Under the pieces are notes generated by a model, which saw only the letters and a program-made list of their open reading frames with translations, made no database searches and was not told the origin of the DNA. A stretch of DNA of 64,000 bases from Anaerohabitans sp964387285 (GTDB lineage Bacteria; Zhuqueibacterota; Zhuqueibacteria; Residuimicrobiales; Residuimicrobiaceae). The stretch spans positions 44,536 through 108,535 of the forward strand of contig CAYLWO010000011.1 in NCBI GenBank assembly GCA_964387285.1, in the 5' to 3' direction. Positions 50,317-59,038 of the stretch are shown one piece after another. Made by a program: the position numbers and the translations under genes. How positions within the stretch are numbered: the first letter of the stretch is position 1; the number at the start of each line of letters is the position of its first letter.

Positions 50317-51782
50317 TGCGCATGATCCCTTTTGAACCGGTCATCGGACTCGAAGTCCACATTCACCTGGCGACGCAGAGCAAAATTTTTTGCGGCTGCC
50401 GTGCGCAATTCGGCGCCGCGCCCAACACCCAGGTTTGTCCCGTGTGCATGGGCCTGCCCGGCACTCTGCCGGTGCTTAACCGGCAGGCGGTGGATTTTGC
50501 CGTCAGATTGGCTCTAGCCACGCATAGCCGCATCCGAGCTACTTCCACCTTTGCCCGGAAAAATTACTTTTATCCGGATCTGCCCAAAGGGTATCAGATA
50601 TCGCAATTCGAGGAACCTTTCTGCGAAAACGGCCATTTGGTAATAGTCCGGCCGGACGGCACAGAGAAAAAGATACGCATTCATCGCATTCATCTTGAAG
50701 AGGATGCCGGCAAATCCATTCATAGCGAGGCGTTTGTCTCCGGCGATGAAACTTTGATTGATCTCAACCGCTGCGGCGTACCCCTGCTTGAAATCGTCTC
50801 TGAACCGGATATGGCGTCGCCGGAAGAGGCTTCCGGTTACTTGACGCAAATCCGGCGACTGGTCCGTTACCTGAATATTTGCGACGGCAATATGGAAGAA
50901 GGCAGCTTGCGCTGCGATGCCAACGTTTCTGTTCGTCCGCAGGGCGATGCCCGTCTCGGCGTCAAGACCGAAATAAAAAACATGAATTCATTCCAGAATG
51001 TGCAGGCTGCCATCGCTTTCGAAATTCAAAGGCAGATTGCCTTGCTGCAACAGGGCGGAATGGTTGAGCAGATCACGCTGTTGTGGGATAATCAGGCCGG
51101 TGTTGCGAAACCGATGCGCAGCAAGGAAGGTTCACACGATTACCGCTATTTTCCGGAACCGGATTTACCCTGTGTGCAGGTGAGTGAAGAATGGATAAAC
51201 CAGGTACGCAGCAATTTACCCGAGCTGGCAGAGGCAAAAATCGATCGCTATGTAGGCGAGTGGGGATTGCCGCGTTATGATGCCCTGGTATTGACTGAAG
51301 ATCGCGAGATCGCCGAATATTTCGAAGAAACCTGCCGAATGGTGGCGGATAAAAAACTGGTCAGCAACTGGATTATGGGTGAAGTGCTGCGCACCCTGAA
51401 AGAGGAGCGCTGCAGCATCAGAGAAATATCGATCACGCCCGATCGATTGAGCTGTCTGTTGAATTTGATCAGCGAGAACGTTTTAAATCAGACGAGCGCC
51501 AAAAAAGTCTTTGAACAAATGCTCAAAACCGACGCCGATCCACGGCAGGTCATGCAAGAACAGGGATTGGAACAAATCAGCGATCAATCGGAATTGACAA
51601 AAATCATCGATTCTGTGTTGCAGCAACGGCAGCAGGACGTGACCGCTTTTTTAGCAGGCAAAGAAAAAGTGTTCGGGTTCTTGTTGGGTGAAATTATGAA
51701 AGCCAGCAGCGGCAAAGCGAATCCCAAAACCGTGCAAGAGATTTTACGCCGCGTTTTGGCATCGAAAAGACAAGATATCTAA
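50316..51782 (+). CDS. gatB: Asp/Glu-tRNA amidotransferase subunit B
   Basis: 488 residues from the ATG that overlaps the gatA stop. FEPVIGLEVHIHLATQSKIF opens the kinase-like domain; zinc cysteines lie in FCGCRAQFG and CPVCMGLPGTLPVL. DLNRCGVPLLEIVSEPDM is conserved. The helical and YqeY-like tail domains follow, ending in KANPKTVQEILRRVL. It phosphorylates the side chain of Glu- or Asp-charged tRNA and amidates it with ammonia from GatA. Confidence 0.95.
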   Translation: MRMIPFEPVIGLEVHIHLATQSKIFCGCRAQFGAAPNTQVCPVCMGLPGTLPVLNRQAVDFAVRLALATHSRIRATSTFARKNYFYPDLPKGYQISQFEEPFCENGHLVIVRPDGTEKKIRIHRIHLEEDAGKSIHSEAFVSGDETLIDLNRCGVPLLEIVSEPDMASPEEASGYLTQIRRLVRYLNICDGNMEEGSLRCDANVSVRPQGDARLGVKTEIKNMNSFQNVQAAIAFEIQRQIALLQQGGMVEQITLLWDNQAGVAKPMRSKEGSHDYRYFPEPDLPCVQVSEEWINQVRSNLPELAEAKIDRYVGEWGLPRYDALVLTEDREIAEYFEETCRMVADKKLVSNWIMGEVLRTLKEERCSIREISITPDRLSCLLNLISENVLNQTSAKKVFEQMLKTDADPRQVMQEQGLEQISDQSELTKIIDSVLQQRQQDVTAFLAGKEKVFGFLLGEIMKASSGKANPKTVQEILRRVLASKRQDI

Positions 51783-51871
51783 ATCGAATGAGACCTCACC
51801 GAGCAACCGTGAGCGTCACAGCACCGTGCATTTGCATAAAAACAGGATTTATGCATTAAACAGGAGTGTCC

Positions 51872-52363
51872 ATGCGAGCAAAAGAGATTCGAGAACTCGT
51901 CAAGATTCTGGAAGACAGCAATGTAGGTGAGTTGGAAATAACCTACTGGTGGGGACGCAGAATTCGCATCAGCAAAAATCCGACGCCGGCTCCGGCTGCG
52001 GTTAGCGCCACGGCATCTTCAGCCGGACAGATCGATATTGTCACCATACCGCGGTCTGCAACGGAGGCGACCGTTGCACCGCCGGCGCCTTCCGTGCAGC
52101 CGGCTGCTGAGGGAAAAAACCGTTATCTGGAAATCAAAGCGCCGATGGTGGGCACCTTTTATCGTGCGCCGTCGCCGGACGCTGATCCTTATGTAAGCGA
52201 GGGCGCTGTCATTGCACCGGGCAAGGTCCTGTGTATTATCGAGGCGATGAAATTGATGAATGAAATTGAAGCAGAGATCAGCGGCAAGATTGTCAAGGTC
52301 ATGGTGGAAAACGGCAGACCGGTTGAATATAATCAAACGCTATTTTTGGTGGAACCTAATTAA
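51872..52363 (+). CDS. accB: Biotin carboxyl carrier protein of acetyl-CoA carboxylase
   Basis: 163 residues. The ATG at 51872 has AGGAG upstream; a GTG six bases earlier is less likely. A helical N-terminus (IRELVKILEDSNVGELEI), an alanine/proline linker (about 35-85) and the biotinyl domain follow. The biotin lysine is about 127 in CIIEAMKLMNEIE, with the usual thumb region YRAPSPDADPYV. It carries CO2 between AccC, whose gene follows, and the carboxyltransferase. Confidence 0.95.
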   Translation: MRAKEIRELVKILEDSNVGELEITYWWGRRIRISKNPTPAPAAVSATASSAGQIDIVTIPRSATEATVAPPAPSVQPAAEGKNRYLEIKAPMVGTFYRAPSPDADPYVSEGAVIAPGKVLCIIEAMKLMNEIEAEISGKIVKVMVENGRPVEYNQTLFLVEPN

Positions 52364-52439
52364 CGCCGGCGCCGTTCATCGTATGAGATGAGCGCACGAG
52401 CAATCGAATGCCGATTACCGTATTTTAGAGGAATGCATA

Positions 52440-53783
52440 TTGTTCAATAAAATCCTCATAGCCAATCGTGGCGAGATCGCCCTGCGCATTATTCGTGCCT
52501 GCAAAGAGTTGGGCATTGCAACGGTAGCCGTGTACAGCGAGGCGGACGCAGACAGTCTGCATGTCCGTTTTGCCGATCAGGCGGTCTGCATCGGTCCGGC
52601 TGCAGGCAGCCTCAGCTATTTAAACATCCCACACATCATCAGCGCCGCCGAAGTAACCAATGCCGAAGCCATTCACCCGGGTTATGGTTTTCTGGCAGAG
52701 AACGCCCATTTTGCTGAAATCTGCCGTTCCTGCGGCATTCAGTTCATCGGCCCCACGCCGGAAATGATCACCAAAATGGGCGATAAAGCGCTGGCCAAAG
52801 AGACCATGCGTCAGGCCGGAGTACCTGTGATACCCGGATCAGAAGGCATTATTCAGAGCGTGGATGAAGCGGTCTCCGTTGCCAAAGAGATCGGTTTTCC
52901 CGTCATTCTCAAAGCCGTAGCAGGCGGCGGCGGACGCGGCATGCGCGTGGTTCGAGAAGTCAGCGAGGTAGCCAATGCCTTCAACACCGCACGCGCCGAA
53001 GCCCAGTCAGGCTTTAACAATCCCAGCCTGTACATGGAACGTTATTTTGAAAATCCCCGACACATCGAAGTGCAAATTCTCGGCGACAATTTCGGCAACG
53101 TCGTCTCTCTTGGTGAACGAGAGTGTTCCATCCAGCGCAAACACCAAAAATTGATCGAGGAATCGCCCTCACCAGCTGTGAATGATAAAATACGCAAAGC
53201 CCTGACCGCAGCTGCGGTGAAAGGCTCGAAAAGGGTGGGGTACAACAGCGCAGGCACCATTGAATTTCTGCTGGACGACAAAGGCCAATTTTACTTTATG
53301 GAGATGAACACCCGCATCCAGGTCGAACACCCGGTGACCGAAGCGGTCATTGGCATGGATCTCATTGAAATGCAGATCCGGTCTGCTGCCGGTGTGGAAT
53401 TGCCCACTAATATAAAATTTTTCAAACTGCGCGGACATGCGCTCGAGTGCCGCATCAACGCCGAGGATCCGGATCGCGATTTTCGACCTTCGCCGGGAAA
53501 AATCACCAGCTTTCACGTGCCCGGCGGCCTGGGCGTCCGCGTGGACACGCATGCCTATGCTCATTATGTAATGCCGCCTTACTACGATTCACTCATCGCC
53601 AAGGTGATCACCCATGGCAACAATCGCGAAGAGGCGATCGTGCGCATGGAACGCGCCTTGGATGAATTTGTCATTGAGGGCATCCACACCACCATTCCTT
53701 TGCATAAACGCATTCTTAGACACGCTAATTTTAGAAAAGGGGATTTTAATACGAAATTCCTGGAAACCGCAAAACTCAATTGA
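52440..53783 (+). CDS. accC: Biotin carboxylase of acetyl-CoA carboxylase
   Basis: 447 residues. FNKILIANRGEIALRIIRAC, AEAIHPGYGFLAENA, the ATP-grasp loop AVAGGGGRGMRVV, and MNTRIQVEHPVTEAV are all present. It carboxylates the biotin on AccB with bicarbonate and ATP. The start is TTG at 52440 with GAGGAA about eight bases upstream. It is coupled to accB (76-base gap), an arrangement seen in many bacteria. Confidence 0.96.
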   Translation: MFNKILIANRGEIALRIIRACKELGIATVAVYSEADADSLHVRFADQAVCIGPAAGSLSYLNIPHIISAAEVTNAEAIHPGYGFLAENAHFAEICRSCGIQFIGPTPEMITKMGDKALAKETMRQAGVPVIPGSEGIIQSVDEAVSVAKEIGFPVILKAVAGGGGRGMRVVREVSEVANAFNTARAEAQSGFNNPSLYMERYFENPRHIEVQILGDNFGNVVSLGERECSIQRKHQKLIEESPSPAVNDKIRKALTAAAVKGSKRVGYNSAGTIEFLLDDKGQFYFMEMNTRIQVEHPVTEAVIGMDLIEMQIRSAAGVELPTNIKFFKLRGHALECRINAEDPDRDFRPSPGKITSFHVPGGLGVRVDTHAYAHYVMPPYYDSLIAKVITHGNNREEAIVRMERALDEFVIEGIHTTIPLHKRILRHANFRKGDFNTKFLETAKLN

Positions 53784-53795
53784 TGGAGGCTCATC

Positions 53796-54173
53796 ATGAA
53801 AGTACTAAAGGATTTGTTGTATACGGAAGAACACGAATGGGTCGCCGTGGAAGACGGCGTGGCCACCGTCGGTATCACCGATTATGCCCAGGGTGAATTG
53901 GGCGACGTCGTGTTTGTCGAACTGCCTGCAGTCGGAACGGAAGTCAAACAAGCGGAATCGTTCGGCACCATTGAGGCGGTCAAGGCGGTTTCCGATCTGT
54001 TTGCACCGGTCAGCGGTCAGGTTGTCGAAATCAACGAATTACTGGCGGATCAACCCGAACTGGTCAACAAAGATCCCTATGTGGACGGCTGGATGATTAA
54101 AATTAAAATCAGCGATCCCAGTGAATTGACCAGTCTGCTGAATGCCGACGCGTACAAGAATAAGATCAGCTGA
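53796..54173 (+). CDS. gcvH: Glycine cleavage system H protein
   Basis: 125 residues. YTEEHEWVAVEDGVATVGIT at the N-terminus and the lipoyl lysine (about 63) in GTIEAVKAVSDL are diagnostic. TGGAGG precedes the ATG. It shuttles the aminomethyl group in glycine breakdown. No gcvT or gcvP is in the window, so it may alternatively serve as a lipoyl carrier. It comes 12 bases after accC. Confidence 0.95.
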   Translation: MKVLKDLLYTEEHEWVAVEDGVATVGITDYAQGELGDVVFVELPAVGTEVKQAESFGTIEAVKAVSDLFAPVSGQVVEINELLADQPELVNKDPYVDGWMIKIKISDPSELTSLLNADAYKNKIS

Positions 54174-54311
54174 TCAAATTCTATGGTGGAACTTGTACAC
54201 CCAAGTCGCGTTTCAATAATGTTTATGGACCTGCGGCGTACTTTTTGTCGCAAAAAATTACACTATGACGTGATAAAGTGACAAAATTCACTGATAAGTG
54301 GTTTTCATCTA

Positions 54312-54341
54312 TTGGCCCTTTTTATGTAAATTTAATATAAA
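54312..54341 (+). promoter_or_regulatory. Candidate promoter for the PorV leader
   Basis: TTGGCC (54312-54317), 18 bases, TATAAA (54336-54341) in an A/T-rich stretch. This would start transcription near 54349 and leave a leader of about 375 bases before the PorV-like gene. Confidence 0.4.
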
Positions 54342-54495
54342 CAGCGATTCATATCCATGAACAGCTTGCAGCAAAATGTGGTACGATCTTTGTTTCTTTT
54401 TTCAGAAATTCCTTGCATGGAAGAATTATTCTTCTTATCTTAACCTGTTACTAGTTCGATAATTAATCAATTAAGGAGACCACGCCTATCATCGT

Positions 54496-54555
54496 TCGTT
54501 AAAGATTGCCAAATTTTGTTGTTAAAAATATTGGGTAGTTAAAAATCTTTAGCGA
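54496..54555 (+). promoter_or_regulatory. Structured leader hairpin upstream of the PorV-like gene
   Basis: TCGTTAAAGATT (54496-54507) can pair with AATCTTTAGCGA (54544-54555): 12 pairs with one G-U, enclosing a 36-base loop. With the terminator-type hairpin 36 bases further on it looks like an RNA-based control element, but it matches no riboswitch class I can name. Confidence 0.4.
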
Positions 54556-54591
54556 TCTGATCAGGTCTGTGCTCTCCATTGTACATTTTAA

Positions 54592-54648
54592 ACCGAATGT
54601 CGTGGTAGAGTCCAATGAAATGGATGATCCGACATTCGGTTTTTTTTT
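54592..54648 (+). terminator. Intrinsic terminator in the PorV leader
   Basis: ACCGAATGTCG (54592-54602) pairs perfectly with CGACATTCGGT (54630-54640), with an inner TCCA/TGGA stem, followed by eight T residues. It lies 418 bases past gcvH and 78 bases before the PorV-like start codon, so it may either end a transcript from upstream or act as an attenuator. Confidence 0.8.
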
Positions 54649-54725
54649 GCGGCCTGGATACGGGCCGCCTGATTTTTGCAAAAGAGGAAATTCATTAACT
54701 TTTTTTTCACTCAGGAGGTTTTATC

Positions 54726-55823
54726 ATGAAAACCCTGTTTAAATCTTTGGTACTGGCCGCTGTGCTCTTTGCCGTCACAGCGCCTGCTTTTGCCGTCAGC
54801 GAGGCCGCCGTGCTGTTTCTGCTCATCTCCCCCGGCGCCCGCGCTTCCGGAATGGGTGAAGCATTCGTCGGTTTAGCGGATGACGCCACCGCCGTTTACT
54901 GGAATCCGGCCGGATTGGCGTTCCAGAGCGGTCGAGAAATCACCTTGATGCACGCCAACTGGCTGCCTCAATTCGGCGCGGATCTCTTTTACGAATTCGC
55001 CGCCTATCGTCAATCGTTTGAAGGATTGGGAACGTTCGGCCTGAATGTTACCTTTCTCAATCTGGGCAAACAATATCACACTCTGGAAGACAGCCCGGAA
55101 CCGGTCGGTGAATTCTCCAGTAACGAATTTGCCGTATCCGCATCCTTTGGAACTCTGGTAGCGGAAAATTGGGGCGTCGGACTCGGTCTGCGTTATATCC
55201 GCTCCAACCTGGCGCCCATGGGCGCCGGCTCTGAGCGCGGCGAGGGCAAGGCTGATGCGTTTGCTTTTGATATTTCCACCTTGTACCGTTTTCCCTTTGC
55301 ACCGAAACTGAGCCTGGGCGCCAATCTATCCAACATGGGCCCCAAGATCACCTATATCGATGCCGAACAGGCGGATCCTCTGCCCACCAATTTAAAACTC
55401 GGCTTTGCCTATAAATTGGTCAACAACAAATTCAACAAATTGACCCTTGTGGCGGACATGAACAAACTCATGGTCAAACGCAACGACGACAACACCTCCG
55501 ATCCGTTCTATAAAGCGATCTTTACTTCGCCCTGGACCGTGGTGGAAAAAGAAAAAGAAAACATCGGCAGCGAAGATGAAAAAGTCGTCAAAGAGAGCAA
55601 AATCTTTAACGGCATTCTCAGCGGCGGCGTCGAGTATTGGTACAGTGACCTGATTGCCTTGCGCGCAGGATATTATTGGGACAAACCGGGCAAGGTGGAA
55701 TTTATGAGCTTTGGCGCCGGCATTCAATACTCGCTCTATCGGTTTGATTTCGGCTACGTTTCAGCAGCTGAAGGCCATCCTCTGGCTAACACCATGCGTT
55801 TTTCTTTGACAATTGGTTTTTAA
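54726..55823 (+). CDS. porV: PorV/PorQ-family outer-membrane protein
   Basis: 365 residues with a signal peptide ending AFA. The segment ISPGARASGMGEAFVGLADD followed by ATAVYWNPAGLA is the mark of the PorV/PorQ group (FadL-like barrels with type IX secretion roles in FCB bacteria). The rest is a beta-barrel pattern ending in RFSLTIGF. PorV shuttles substrates from the type IX translocon to the attachment complex. AGGAGG precedes the ATG. The neighbours downstream include a protein with a type IX sorting domain, and another such protein lies at 31105-36312. Paralogs are common in this phylum, so which PorV role it has is unsure. Confidence 0.85.
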   Translation: MKTLFKSLVLAAVLFAVTAPAFAVSEAAVLFLLISPGARASGMGEAFVGLADDATAVYWNPAGLAFQSGREITLMHANWLPQFGADLFYEFAAYRQSFEGLGTFGLNVTFLNLGKQYHTLEDSPEPVGEFSSNEFAVSASFGTLVAENWGVGLGLRYIRSNLAPMGAGSERGEGKADAFAFDISTLYRFPFAPKLSLGANLSNMGPKITYIDAEQADPLPTNLKLGFAYKLVNNKFNKLTLVADMNKLMVKRNDDNTSDPFYKAIFTSPWTVVEKEKENIGSEDEKVVKESKIFNGILSGGVEYWYSDLIALRAGYYWDKPGKVEFMSFGAGIQYSLYRFDFGYVSAAEGHPLANTMRFSLTIGF

Positions 55824-55946
55824 CCATATTCGGGAAATGCAATCTGTTCGGATTGCCTGACCAAGATTGAATGCGGCGAAACAGGCGGCCCGATGCGATC
55901 CGGGCAAAAGGGTTGCAAAGCACCTGACATTCCGATGGAACAGCCT

Positions 55947-58900
55947 ATGCCAAAAGCGTTTATCATAAACCCATATTGCCGACGGGCAGTCAAAAGAATA
56001 GTTACTTTTCTGCCCGTTCTTTTATCTATTGTTTGGCCGGCCTTCGATGCGCGGGCCGCAGCAAACGATCCGGACACCTTGCACCTTTTGGCGTTGCGCG
56101 CCGAATTTGTCGCTGACAATCTGGCGACCACGAACGGCGATGGCAAATTTCTGTTGAATGCGTCCGCTGATTACAAAATCGATCGTCCGCCGCACAACCG
56201 CACCTATTTTCAACACCAACTGTTGGCCTTGCACAACTATTTCAATCGGGTTTCCCGCGGTCGCGTGATCCTGCAAGCGGACGTCTTCCCGCTGGAAGAA
56301 AATCGCGCCTATACGCTCAACCAGAATATGGTGTATTACAGCGGCGAGGAAAATAAAGACACCCAGAAACTGCGCTGGGCTGAATTGTTGCGTGATGCTT
56401 TATTGGCTGCTGAAACAGAGGGCGGCATAGATTTTTCCAGATACCAATGTGTTGTGGTTTTTCATGCCGGCGTCGGCAATGATTTCGCTTTTGATCTGGA
56501 TACGACCCCTTACGACATTCAATCTGTTTATCTTGATTTCGAAACCCTGTTGCAGACTCTGGGCAAACAGGAACCGGGATTTCAAGGCATCCGCGTCGGC
56601 GGTTCCTTTATTGCCAACGGCATCATCCTGCCGGAAATGCAAAATCAGGAAGGCCTGGATCTGGGTCTGCTTGGCACAATGACGCTCCTGATGGGCAGCC
56701 GTTTGGGCATGCCCACCTTGTTTGAAAGCGCAACCGGACGCACCGGCATCGGTCGCTGGGGCCTGATGGATCAGGGCTCTTACAATTTTCAGGGTTTGAT
56801 CCCTGCCGAGCCCAGCGCCTGGGAAAAAGTGCATATGGGCTGGGAAACACCGGTTGTCGTCCGGCAAGGCGACGCGGTACGCATTGGCTGCAGCAGCGCG
56901 CAATCTGCGCCGCATATCATCAAAGTGCCTGTCGACGCCAAAGAGTATTTTCTCATAGAAAACCGGGTGCGGGATCGCAACCGCGACAAGATTACGTTGG
57001 GCCGCGACGAATCCGGCAACCGCATCCAATTTGATTCCACCGGGCGGGCCGTGAGTTCCGGCGATTTCGGCGTCATTACCCGCGTCGATGAATACGATTT
57101 TGGCTTGCCCGGCGACGGCCTTTTAATCTGGCACATCGATGAACGGCTGATCGAGGCCCAGGCGTCGCAAAACACCTTTAACGACAACCGCACCCACCGC
57201 GGCGTGGATTTGGAAGAGTGCGACGGCGCCCAGGACCTGGGTTATGTCTACGACATGTTCGACGCCGGTTACGGCACGGAAAACGGCGACTATTATGACG
57301 CCTGGTGGGACGACAACGAATCGCACAAGATCGTGCATAATTCCGAACAGGTCATGTTTTCGCCCATCACTGCACCGAATAGCAACGCCTATAACGGCGC
57401 GGTCACCCATATTACGCTCGATCAATTCAGCAAACGCGACACGGTCATGACCCTGCGCATCCGCTCCGATCTGGCGCAACCGGGATTTCCCATCACCCTA
57501 TCCAGTTCAGTAGGAAAAGCGGGATTGGCCGCTTTGGATTTGGGTAACGGTAACGGCAGTGCGCTGTTCGCCGCTGGTCGCGATGGCCGCGTTTACGGCT
57601 GGCATGGCAACGGACAAAGTGTGACGTCCAACAGCGATGGGTTGCTTGGCGTGACGGCCGACTCCATCGATCAGCCTGTTGCCGCGTGTTGCGCATATGG
57701 TAATTATGATGCACAGGTGGTCGTGGTCGACCGTTCCGGCCAGATGGTCGTTTGGCAACGAAATGCCTTCGAGTCCAATTGGATCGCCAACAAGATTGAA
57801 TTGGCCGCACGTCCCAGCAGTGGCCCGATGATCCTGGTGGACGAGATCAACATGACGATTTATAAAATCATCGGCCTGACCGATGGCCGATGTCTTCTGG
57901 TCACTGAAAACCAGATATCCAAAACCATTGATCTGAATGCAGGTCGTATTACCGGGCTGGCGCAATGGAAACCCGACGGAACCGCCTTTGTAGTCGCCAC
58001 AGAAACCGGCGTTTTGGCCTGCTATACAACCGCCGCTCAAAAAGTATGGCAGCAACAGCTTTCCACCGGCAATCATCATTGGCAACCTTTGGTCGCTGAT
58101 TTCAGCAATGAAGCCGGTATGGAAATCCTGGCGGTTTCTGATGCCGGAGACTGTTGGCTGGTCAATAACCAGGGCCAGGCTCGTCCTATCGGCTCCTGGT
58201 CAGGACCGCTCAGCGAACCGTCGGCTGGCGATATCGATGCCGACGGCGCACCGGAAATTTTGCTGTCGAATGGCAGCCAGCTTCTGGCTTTTGAAACAAC
58301 CGGCGTCACGGTGCTTAATTTTCCATTTACATTAGGACCGCAACCGAGCGAGCAGCCTCTGTCGCCGTTATGGATAGAAAGCAAATCCTTTCTAAACAGT
58401 TGGGCCTTTGCCGCAGATGCCATGGGCCTGATCTGGGGCGTAACGCCGGCCGGAAACCGTCAATCCGGCTACCCGCTGACAGCCGGCGGAGAAATTCGCA
58501 CCACACCCTTGTTGCATGATCTGGACCAGGACGGTGACATGGAACTGGTGTTGGTCAGTCCGGATCAACTGATTTTAGCCTGGTCCTTACCTCTTGTGAG
58601 TCAAAACAACAGATGGACCCATTGGGGCGCCGACGCCGACCGGACCTTTATTCTGTACAGATCTGTCGACGTAACGCCGAGCAGCAAAGAATTGTTGCCG
58701 GCTAAAAAGGTCTTTTGTTATCCCAATCCGACCAAAGAAAATGCCACGGCCATTCGTTACACGCTTACACAAAATGTGAGCTCTGTCAGCATCCGCATTT
58801 TCGATATGGCCGGTGATCTGGTTGCCGATTTGCCGGCGCCGGGAGTTGGCAGCGGTGATCATGAGGTAATCTGGAAAGTAGATAATATCGATAGCGGTGT

Positions 58901-58976
58901 GTATATTGCACGCGTACAAGCCCAGTCCGGCAAAGATAGCCCGATCAAGTTTATAAAAATTGCAGTGATAAAATAA
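55947..58976 (+). CDS. M6-like secreted protein lacking the zinc motif, with type IX sorting domain
   Basis: About 1009 residues from the ATG at 55947, which gives a signal peptide (VTFLPVLLSIVWPAFDARA); an earlier ATG exists at 55893. Residues about 35-330 follow the M6 immune-inhibitor plan (YFQHQLLALHNYFNRVS, then LGMPTLFES, GIGRWGLMDQGSYNFQG, HMGWETPVVV). Where M6 enzymes have HEFGH the sequence reads LLMGS (247-251), and the third zinc ligand in PDLYD is replaced too, so it should not be a metallopeptidase. A propeller-like region (about 520-900) and a C-terminal sorting domain (VFCYPNPTKENATAIRYTL) follow. It may bind rather than cut. Confidence 0.83.
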   Translation: MPKAFIINPYCRRAVKRIVTFLPVLLSIVWPAFDARAAANDPDTLHLLALRAEFVADNLATTNGDGKFLLNASADYKIDRPPHNRTYFQHQLLALHNYFNRVSRGRVILQADVFPLEENRAYTLNQNMVYYSGEENKDTQKLRWAELLRDALLAAETEGGIDFSRYQCVVVFHAGVGNDFAFDLDTTPYDIQSVYLDFETLLQTLGKQEPGFQGIRVGGSFIANGIILPEMQNQEGLDLGLLGTMTLLMGSRLGMPTLFESATGRTGIGRWGLMDQGSYNFQGLIPAEPSAWEKVHMGWETPVVVRQGDAVRIGCSSAQSAPHIIKVPVDAKEYFLIENRVRDRNRDKITLGRDESGNRIQFDSTGRAVSSGDFGVITRVDEYDFGLPGDGLLIWHIDERLIEAQASQNTFNDNRTHRGVDLEECDGAQDLGYVYDMFDAGYGTENGDYYDAWWDDNESHKIVHNSEQVMFSPITAPNSNAYNGAVTHITLDQFSKRDTVMTLRIRSDLAQPGFPITLSSSVGKAGLAALDLGNGNGSALFAAGRDGRVYGWHGNGQSVTSNSDGLLGVTADSIDQPVAACCAYGNYDAQVVVVDRSGQMVVWQRNAFESNWIANKIELAARPSSGPMILVDEINMTIYKIIGLTDGRCLLVTENQISKTIDLNAGRITGLAQWKPDGTAFVVATETGVLACYTTAAQKVWQQQLSTGNHHWQPLVADFSNEAGMEILAVSDAGDCWLVNNQGQARPIGSWSGPLSEPSAGDIDADGAPEILLSNGSQLLAFETTGVTVLNFPFTLGPQPSEQPLSPLWIESKSFLNSWAFAADAMGLIWGVTPAGNRQSGYPLTAGGEIRTTPLLHDLDQDGDMELVLVSPDQLILAWSLPLVSQNNRWTHWGADADRTFILYRSVDVTPSSKELLPAKKVFCYPNPTKENATAIRYTLTQNVSSVSIRIFDMAGDLVADLPAPGVGSGDHEVIWKVDNIDSGVYIARVQAQSGKDSPIKFIKIAVIK

Positions 58977-59038
58977 CCGACAGCCGGATGGCGTTGACCA
59001 GCCTGCGGCCCAACGATGCTATGATGACAGAACGACAC

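Larger units (their letters stand above)
54174..54725 (+). other. Gene-free gap holding the PorV leader
   Basis: 552 bases without a credible gene. It holds a candidate promoter (54312-54341), a 12-pair hairpin (54496-54555), a strong terminator-type hairpin (54592-54648), a GC-rich hairpin (GCGGCC/GGCCGC, 54649-54668) and the AGGAGG ribosome site of the PorV-like gene. TTAAGGAGACC near 54472 resembles a ribosome site but only non-ATG codons and an early stop follow. Confidence 0.6.

Noticed and set aside
54470..54520. Possible small gene after TTAAGGAGACC in the PorV leader
   Set aside because: No ATG, GTG or TTG follows at a usable distance and a TAA occurs within a few codons.
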